This document shows, one piece after another, positions 14,246 to 19,359 of a stretch of DNA of 19,359 nucleotides; position 1 is the first letter of the stretch; every line of letters begins with the position of its first letter. Under the pieces are notes generated by a model. The model worked only from the letters and a program-made list of their open reading frames with translations, had not been told where the DNA came from and made no database searches. The position numbers were made by a program, and so were the translations under genes. Source of the DNA: Verrucomicrobiota bacterium (GTDB lineage Bacteria; Verrucomicrobiota; Verrucomicrobiia; Limisphaerales; UBA1100); the NCBI GenBank assembly GCA_028872645.1, contig JAPKDK010000024.1, positions 1 through 19,359 on the forward strand. Direction: 5' to 3'.

Positions 14246-16003
14246 ATGAAAAACCTGACGCTTTGGATGCGCGGGCTGGGGCTGCTGCTCCTGCTGGCGG
14301 GAGTGGCGGACCTAACGGCCGCCGAAACTGAAGGAGCCCACGCCGGGCACGAACACGACGAGCATCATGCGCACGGCGTGGATGGCGGCGGGCTGAGCGT
14401 GTGGTGGGTGCTGCCCTTCGCGGGTATGCTGCTTTCCATCGCGCTGGGGCCGTTAGTGGCAGCGCATTTCTGGCATAGTCATTATGGCAAAGTGGCTGCG
14501 GGCTGGATCGCGGTGTTTGCCGTGCCCTTTCTCGCTTCTTTTGGCGGCGATGCCTTTTATGAAATCCTCCACATTGTGCTGCTGGATTACGTGCCGTTTA
14601 TTATTTTGCTGACGGCACTCTTTACTGCCGCGGGCGGTATTTGCCTCAAGGGTTCACTGCGCGGTTCGCCGATGGTGAATACGGCCATTCTCTTAATCGG
14701 TACGGTGCTGGCCAGTTGGATGGGCACGACGGGGGCGGCGATGCTGCTCATCCGGCCCATTCTGCGCGCCAACGCTTGGCGTAAGCATCGTGTGCACGTC
14801 GTTGTGTTTTTCATTTTCCTGGTGGCAAATATCGGCGGCTCACTGACGCCGCTGGGCGATCCACCGTTGTTCCTTGGCTTCCTCAAGGGCGTAGATTTTT
14901 TCTGGACGATGAAACTGCTGCCCGTGATGGCGCCGGTGTCGGTGGCGTTGCTGATTATTTTCTTCATCGTGGATACACTGATGTTCCGCAAAGAAGGCGA
15001 AGCCCCCGATGACGGCGAGAAAGTGCCACTCAAACTCGAAGGCGCTCTAAACTTCGCGATGGTGGGCCTCATCATCGGCGCGATTCTGTTTTCCAAATCA
15101 CTCGGCGACGGCAAATTTAAGGATGCCTCCGTGGCAGAAAAAATGAATCCCAAAATTGAAGCCGCCGAAGTGGTGATGGGCGAAAAGAAAACTGTGCTCG
15201 TGGATTTCGTGAAAGCCCACGAAGGCGAAACCTTCGATGAATCTAACGCGGCCTATCACACTGCGCGCGTGGAGCATCTGCATTCGATCGCCGATGTAAA
15301 CAAGTTGCGCGCACAGAAAACGCACGACGAGGCAACGGGAGTGCACATCTTCGGCGTTACGGTGCCGTACTCAAATTTGGTGCGCGATGGATTGTTGATT
15401 CTCATCGTGTTCATCAGCCTGCGAATCACGCCAATGTATCGCGTGCAAAAGGATGAACACGGCCACGAAGTAGCCGCCGAAGGCGAGGAGGAAACCAATG
15501 TGCGCGCCGCCAATGGCTTTACGTGGGAACCGATTCTCGAGGTGGCCAAGCTCTTCGTTGCCATCTTTGTGTGTATGATTCCGGCGCTGTTAATTCTGAA
15601 AGCCGGCGTGGACGGAGGACTCAAGAGCGTAATCCTGATGGTGCAGACGAGTACCAACGAACCCATCAACGCGATGTATTTTTGGCTCACCGGCATGCTC
15701 TCAAGCTTCCTCGATAATGCACCGACGTACGTTGTATTTTTCAACACCGCCGGTGGCGATCCCACCTCACTAATGGGCGAAGGCGGAATGTTTGACCTAT
15801 CCGTCGGCACCACGCTGCTGGCCATCAGTTGCGGCGCGGTGTTCATGGGCGCCAACACCTACATCGGGAATGCGCCCAACTTTATGGTGAAAGCCATTGC
15901 GGAGGAAAACGGAGTGAAGATGCCCAGCTTCTTCGGCTATATGGCTTGGAGTGCGGCGATTTTGATTCCGGTATTCATCGTCGTATCGCTATTATACTTT
16001 TAA
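14246..16003 (+). CDS. NhaD-like Na+/H+ antiporter (ion transporter superfamily)
   Basis: From ATG 14246 the product has 585 residues. After an N-terminal signal-like helix (LGLLLLLAGVADLTAAE) there is a His-rich stretch (AHAGHEHDEHHAHG, about 31-44), then some ten or more membrane helices. The antiporter signatures are ILASWMGTTGAAMLLIRP-like and VANIGGSLTPLGDPPLFLGF, which carries the conserved polar and Asp residues of this class, and FLDNAPTYVVFF near the end. It should exchange Na+ (or Li+) for protons across the inner membrane. A long soluble insert (about 280-395, with KMNPKIEAAEVVMGEKK) separates the two halves; it is larger than expected and may be regulatory. ATG 14231 is an equally possible start. 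Confidence 0.88.
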   Translation: MKNLTLWMRGLGLLLLLAGVADLTAAETEGAHAGHEHDEHHAHGVDGGGLSVWWVLPFAGMLLSIALGPLVAAHFWHSHYGKVAAGWIAVFAVPFLASFGGDAFYEILHIVLLDYVPFIILLTALFTAAGGICLKGSLRGSPMVNTAILLIGTVLASWMGTTGAAMLLIRPILRANAWRKHRVHVVVFFIFLVANIGGSLTPLGDPPLFLGFLKGVDFFWTMKLLPVMAPVSVALLIIFFIVDTLMFRKEGEAPDDGEKVPLKLEGALNFAMVGLIIGAILFSKSLGDGKFKDASVAEKMNPKIEAAEVVMGEKKTVLVDFVKAHEGETFDESNAAYHTARVEHLHSIADVNKLRAQKTHDEATGVHIFGVTVPYSNLVRDGLLILIVFISLRITPMYRVQKDEHGHEVAAEGEEETNVRAANGFTWEPILEVAKLFVAIFVCMIPALLILKAGVDGGLKSVILMVQTSTNEPINAMYFWLTGMLSSFLDNAPTYVVFFNTAGGDPTSLMGEGGMFDLSVGTTLLAISCGAVFMGANTYIGNAPNFMVKAIAEENGVKMPSFFGYMAWSAAILIPVFIVVSLLYF

Positions 16004-16012
16004 GGGATAAAA

Positions 16013-16040
16013 ATGCTGCCGGCATCCTGTCGGCAGCACG
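16013..16040. repeat. GCCGGC-type palindromic repeat, copy 3 (reverse orientation)
   Basis: TGCTGCCGGCA (16014-16024) pairs with TGTCGGCAGCA (16028-16038) in an 11-bp stem with one G-T wobble and a 3-nt loop. Read on the minus strand the order is GTGC-t-GCCG..AGGATG..CCGGC-a-GC, matching the other two copies including the loop. It begins about 10 nt after the antiporter stop and 46 nt before waaA. No T-run follows. Confidence 0.75.
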
Positions 16041-16083
16041 TGACTCGACCTTCGGCCTACTTTGTGGCAAAACGCCACGGCGC

Positions 16084-17379
16084 ATGCGGCTGCTTTATAA
16101 CATACTTTTCCCCTTTTTTTTTCTGCTCAGTGCGCCGTATTATTTCTGGAAACTCCTGCGACGGGGGAATTGGCGCGAAGGCTTCGGGCAACGCTTTGGC
16201 GGATATGGCGGACTGAAGCAAAAATTGAGTGGCAAAAAAGTATTGTGGTTGCATGCGGTTTCGGTGGGCGAGGCGAATCTTTCGGTGCAACTTGTTGAGA
16301 AGCTGCGAGGGCAATTGGAGGGTTGGACGTTCGTGGTGTCCACCACCACCACCACGGGGATGGGCGAGCTAGCGCGTAAATTGCCGTCGGACGTGCACCG
16401 GATTTATTATCCGGTCGACTGGCTGCCTTTTGTGCGGCGGGCCTTCCGCGCGCTGAACCCCGCCGCCATCATATTGGTTGAGGCAGAGATTTGGCCCAAT
16501 CTTTTTTGGCAGGCGAAGGCCTGCGACGTGCCGATGCATTTGGTGAACGCGCGCCTTTCGGAAAAATCATTTCGCGGTTATCGTCGGTTTGGGTTTTTGT
16601 TCCGGCCACTCTTTGCCTCACTGAAAAGTGCAGGTGTTCACAATGAAGCGGATGCGAAACGATTAGCTGAATTGGGCACCGAATCCAAAGCGATCGCGGT
16701 GACGGGCAATCTGAAATTTGATGGCGCGTTTGAGGCGGGTGCGGATGTGGTAGATGCGCGCGGGTTATTGCGCAAATTGGGTGTGAGTGATGACGCCCCG
16801 GTATTGGTGGCGGGAAGCACGTTTGAAGGGGAAGAAATTTTATTGGCGGAATTATTGCCGCAATGGAGAAAAAAGTTTCCGGATTTATTTTTGGTTTTGG
16901 TGCCGCGCCATTTTGAACGCGCGGGTGCGGTGCTGGAACAATTGAAGTCCACAAAATTAATAGTGGTGCGTCGCACCGCAATGGAGAGCGCGCCAGAAAA
17001 TCCCGATGTGTTGCTGGTGGATAGCACGGGCGAATTGAAATCATTCTTCGCCGTGGCCACGGTGGTGTTTATGGGTAAAAGCCTCATGGCGCAGGGGGGG
17101 CAGAATCCGATTGAGCCGGCGGCGGCGGGGAGGGCGATTGTGTTTGGGCCATTTATGCAAAATTTCCGTGCGGTGGTGGGGGAATTATTGGCGGCAAAGG
17201 GCGCGGTCCAAGTGGCGGATGAAGTGGAATTGGCCGCTAAAATCCCTGTTTTAATGGGGGATTTAGCGCAGCGCGAGGCATTGGGCGCCGCCGCGCTGAG
17301 GGTGGTGTTGGCAAACAAAGGCGCCTCGCAGCGGACGGCCGATTGGCTCGGGCAAACGCTGCGGGCGTTGGCTAAGTAG
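16084..17379 (+). CDS. waaA: 3-deoxy-D-manno-octulosonic acid (Kdo) transferase WaaA
   Basis: WaaA adds Kdo from CMP-Kdo to lipid A precursors at the cytosolic face of the inner membrane. The 431-residue length is normal for the family. An N-terminal membrane anchor (about 4-22) is followed by LWLHAVSVGEANLS with the catalytic-type Glu63, VVSTTTTTGM, PVDWLPFVRR, EAEIWPNLFW, VTGNLKFD, and the CMP-binding FMGKSLMAQGGQNPIEPAA. All are collinear with KdtA/WaaA proteins, so the organism is expected to make Kdo-containing LPS. ATG 16084 is chosen because it begins the anchor; the frame is open further upstream inside the antiporter gene. Its stop is 11 nt from that of the convergent small gene. Confidence 0.95.
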   Translation: MRLLYNILFPFFFLLSAPYYFWKLLRRGNWREGFGQRFGGYGGLKQKLSGKKVLWLHAVSVGEANLSVQLVEKLRGQLEGWTFVVSTTTTTGMGELARKLPSDVHRIYYPVDWLPFVRRAFRALNPAAIILVEAEIWPNLFWQAKACDVPMHLVNARLSEKSFRGYRRFGFLFRPLFASLKSAGVHNEADAKRLAELGTESKAIAVTGNLKFDGAFEAGADVVDARGLLRKLGVSDDAPVLVAGSTFEGEEILLAELLPQWRKKFPDLFLVLVPRHFERAGAVLEQLKSTKLIVVRRTAMESAPENPDVLLVDSTGELKSFFAVATVVFMGKSLMAQGGQNPIEPAAAGRAIVFGPFMQNFRAVVGELLAAKGAVQVADEVELAAKIPVLMGDLAQREALGAAALRVVLANKGASQRTADWLGQTLRALAK

Positions 17380-17390
17380 TTGCCTCCGGA

Positions 17391-17768
17391 CTAAAAGCTG
17401 GACTCGGGTTTGCGCTTCAAGAGTTTCTTGATTTGATCGCGCTTGCCTTCCTGCATCATACGCCACATTTGAATGATACGTTCGTGTGTTACTAGCTTCC
17501 CAACTACGCGCTTGTCGTATTGGTCGTCATAGAATTCCACGAAGCCATTCTCGTAGACGTCGAGTTTCCATCCTTCGTCGTCGTGCAGAGTAATATTCAG
17601 ATATTCCGTGCCGGGTGTCTCGAGTTCTTCGAGTATGGATAAAACCTCCCCCGTGCTCGGATCCTTGAATTCTACTCCCTCCTTTTTCAGGTAAGTCGTC
17701 AAGTGTTCCACCTCCCTTCGCTCCCAAAGGAGCATCCCTCCTGTCGCGATGGAATACTTTTTCACCAT
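17391..17768 (-). CDS. Small conserved-looking protein, function unknown
   Basis: I do not recognise a family. The 125-residue product (from ATG 17768) is mostly charged, with no signal peptide or membrane segment. It has a pattern of alternating hydrophobics and acidic residues (LNITLHDDEGWKLDVYENGF) suggesting a beta-sheet core, and ends in a basic helix (GKRDQIKKLLKRK). Possible starts are TTG 17777, ATG 17768 and ATG 17735; the last has GGAGGG directly in front, too close to be ideal, and the reading frame contains a strong GGGAGG further on. A strong terminator hairpin (17780-17811) ends only about 11 nt before ATG 17768, so the gene must have a promoter inside the hairpin, begin later, or depend on read-through from the PilT-like gene. 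Confidence 0.65.
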   Translation of the reverse strand: MVKKYSIATGGMLLWERREVEHLTTYLKKEGVEFKDPSTGEVLSILEELETPGTEYLNITLHDDEGWKLDVYENGFVEFYDDQYDKRVVGKLVTHERIIQMWRMMQEGKRDQIKKLLKRKPESSF

Positions 17769-17779
17769 CGTGGTCAAGC

Positions 17780-17811
17780 AAAAAGCCGGTCAAGTTGTTG
17801 ACCGGCTTTTT
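17780..17811. terminator. Bidirectional intrinsic terminator
   Basis: The arms GCCGGTCAA (17785-17793) and TTGACCGGC (17798-17806) form a perfect 9-bp stem with loop GTTG, flanked by AAAAA on the left and TTTTT on the right. It therefore has a T-run on either strand. On the minus strand it lies about 30 nt after the stop codon of the PilT-like gene and should end that transcript. Confidence 0.85.
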
Positions 17812-17841
17812 GGAAAAACGAAAGATATAATGGAGGGAGTT

Positions 17842-19359
17842 TTATACGATGCCCGTGTTGATTTGGATGCCCTGAAACCACATCTCCAATTGCTGCGGAC
17901 TGGTGGCATTGGCCAGCGCAACCTCTTTGGTGATCTTGCCTTCTTCCACCAAATTATACATGCAGCGATTGAAGCTAAACATACCGTCATCCTCCGAGGC
18001 ATCGATGCAGGCGGGAAGGCGGTTGAGCTCGCCATCGAAAATTTTCTGTTTCACCAACGGTGTCCCGATCATCACTTCCTGCGCCGGGCACATGCCGCCA
18101 TCGATGGTGGGGCACATGCGCTGGGCGACGGCGCCCACGATGACTTCCGCATATTTCTTGCGCTGCATCTCGCGTTCTTCCTCAGGAAAAAAGTCCAGCA
18201 AGCGGCCCGGCACCGAGGCTGCGGTGCGGGTGTGCACGGTGGAGAGCACCATCGCGCCGGTATCCGCCGCGCGCATGGCGGCACCGATGGAGGTGGCATC
18301 GCGCATCTCGCCCACCAGCACCATATCGGGATCTTCGCGCAGAGCGCTCTTGAGAGCGCGTTGGAAGCTCATGGTGTCGAGGCCCACTTCGCGTTGTTCG
18401 ATGACGCATTGTTCATCTTCAAACACCATTTCCACGGGATCCTCAATGGCGATGATGTGTTTGCGGAAATTTTTATTCAGATGCATCACCATCGCGGCCA
18501 TGGTGGTGGATTTTCCAGAACCGGTGATGCCCGCCAGCAGCGTGAGCCCGCGCTTGGCTTCGGCGAGCTGGAGGCAGATGGGATGGATGCCCAGTTTTTC
18601 GATAGGCGGCAGATTATTTTTGACGTACCGCATCGCGATCGCCCATTTGCTACACTGGGAAAAAACGTTGACGCGGAAGCGACCAAACTTGGGATCGAAA
18701 TAGGAGAAATCCGTCTCGCGATCTTCCTTGAATTTTTCCACGAAATGCTCGGGGCACATGTGGAAGATAATTCTCTCGATCCACTTGCGCGTGGGCTTGG
18801 GCCAATCCCGATCGCGCAAGCCGCGGCTCATCCGGAAATGGATGTAGTGATCTTCTTTGATGTGAAGGTCGGCCACGTCTTCGTTAATCGCATCCTGCAA
18901 AATTAAATCGAAGAGCCGAAGGGCATCGTCTTTGATGGATTTATCCTCTTCAAGCCCGTTCCAGCACTCAGAAGTTTCATCCGATTTCAGCAACATCTCG
19001 GCGGGATAACGCAGGCTGATGTCCTCATCTTCGGTGAGTAAAATTCCGCCTTTGGGATCGCGCTCGCGTTCCGCCAACGGCACGATTTGAAGCGCAAGTT
19101 GTTCGGTCGCAGGCTCAGCGGGAGCTTCTTCCACGACCGGTGCGGGTTCGGGCGGGGCAGCTTCGACAGCGGGAGCCGGTGGGGCCATTTCCGTGGCGGC
19201 GTTGTCAACAGGCGGCGGGGCAATTTCCAAAACCGGTGCAGGCGGCGGGGTGGCGGCGGGATCAGCGATCACCGGAGCGGGTGGGGGCGCGACTTCTTCA
19301 ATGGGTGCAGGTGCGGGCGGGGGTGCGGTGATTTGCATTCCCGGCGGCGGCGGCGGCGC
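17842..19359 (-). CDS. PilT-like twitching/secretion ATPase with Pro/Ala-rich N-terminus (5' end open)
   Basis: The visible 498 residues from ATG 19338, with the frame still open to 19359 (APPPPPG precedes it), begin with about 80 residues rich in Pro, Ala and Glu. A PilT/PilB ATPase follows: ADLHI (156-160), Walker A GITGSGKS (270-277), Asp box IEDPVE (298-303), Walker B MVLVGEMRD (339-347), and His box STVHT (366-370). The C-terminal QEVMIGTPLVKQ region and the ITKEVAL helix match PilT rather than PilB. PilT drives retraction of type IV pili at the inner membrane. The Pro-rich extension is unusual for PilT and may be a flexible or partner-binding tail. Because the start may lie outside the window the N-terminus is incomplete. 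Confidence 0.9.
   Translation of the reverse strand, partial: APPPPPGMQITAPPPAPAPIEEVAPPPAPVIADPAATPPPAPVLEIAPPPVDNAATEMAPPAPAVEAAPPEPAPVVEEAPAEPATEQLALQIVPLAERERDPKGGILLTEDEDISLRYPAEMLLKSDETSECWNGLEEDKSIKDDALRLFDLILQDAINEDVADLHIKEDHYIHFRMSRGLRDRDWPKPTRKWIERIIFHMCPEHFVEKFKEDRETDFSYFDPKFGRFRVNVFSQCSKWAIAMRYVKNNLPPIEKLGIHPICLQLAEAKRGLTLLAGITGSGKSTTMAAMVMHLNKNFRKHIIAIEDPVEMVFEDEQCVIEQREVGLDTMSFQRALKSALREDPDMVLVGEMRDATSIGAAMRAADTGAMVLSTVHTRTAASVPGRLLDFFPEEEREMQRKKYAEVIVGAVAQRMCPTIDGGMCPAQEVMIGTPLVKQKIFDGELNRLPACIDASEDDGMFSFNRCMYNLVEEGKITKEVALANATSPQQLEMWFQGIQINTGIV

Noticed and set aside
17749..18906. Long plus-strand reading frame (385 codons) opposite the PilT-like gene
   Set aside because: It is the antisense of well-conserved ATPase motifs, is oddly rich in His, Ala and Gly, and resembles no family; it is a by-product of GC-rich codon use.
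1..19359. CRISPR array, insertion sequence or integrase
   Set aside because: No regularly spaced repeats, transposase or integrase motifs were seen on either strand.

Overview
The window looks like a chromosomal segment of a Gram-negative member of the Planctomycetota-Verrucomicrobiota group, most likely a Verrucomicrobiota bacterium of the Limisphaerales/Pedosphaera kind. This is inferred from family content. There is a very large secreted beta-propeller/HEAT/CxxCH haem protein of the 'PVC-type' class, a DUF1501 protein and a TIM-barrel amidohydrolase with RR signal sequences, a Ser/Thr kinase, a PilT-like ATPase, and waaA, which implies an outer membrane with LPS. No species can be named from sequence alone.

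Layout. 1-188 holds two strong palindromes and no gene. 189-1655(-) is a reverse transcriptase with an intact catalytic YADD but a highly aberrant 'QG/SP' motif; it is divergent from nadA (1778-2722, NAD biosynthesis). A secreted alpha/beta hydrolase follows (2792-3886). From about 3890 to 6890 the DNA is visibly more AT-rich than its flanks. That stretch carries an unusual membrane protein (GYF-like domain, three hydrophobic blocks, C-terminal zinc ribbon) and a secreted beta-lactamase-fold serine hydrolase. Base composition then rises again: a DUF1501 protein (6930-8249) converges with a secreted amidohydrolase (8253-9194, minus). A composite palindromic repeat separates the latter from the 966-residue haem c protein (9394-12294).

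12295-13000 is a gene graveyard. It contains a HicB-like antitoxin gene broken in a nine-G run, the first residues of a type IV pilin-like protein, an antisense protein-kinase N-terminus with a nonsense codon, and an intact tRNA-Thr(UGU) gene on the minus strand. After it come a zinc-ribbon Ser/Thr kinase (13099-14067, minus), divergent from an NhaD-like Na+/H+ antiporter (14246-16003), and then waaA (16084-17379). Last are two minus-strand genes: a small uncharacterised protein (17391-17768) and a PilT-like ATPase with a Pro/Ala-rich N-terminus that runs to the window edge. A textbook symmetric terminator hairpin sits between these two, directly against the start of the small gene.

Functional links are weak: most genes look like single transcription units. 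The secreted hydrolases, the DUF1501 protein, the amidohydrolase and the haem protein fit the degradative periplasmic repertoire of this phylum. The points most worth a second look are the reverse transcriptase with its adjoining palindromes, the dispersed GCCGGC palindrome family (three copies), the pseudogene cluster beside tRNA-Thr, and the GYF/zinc-ribbon membrane protein in the AT-rich stretch.
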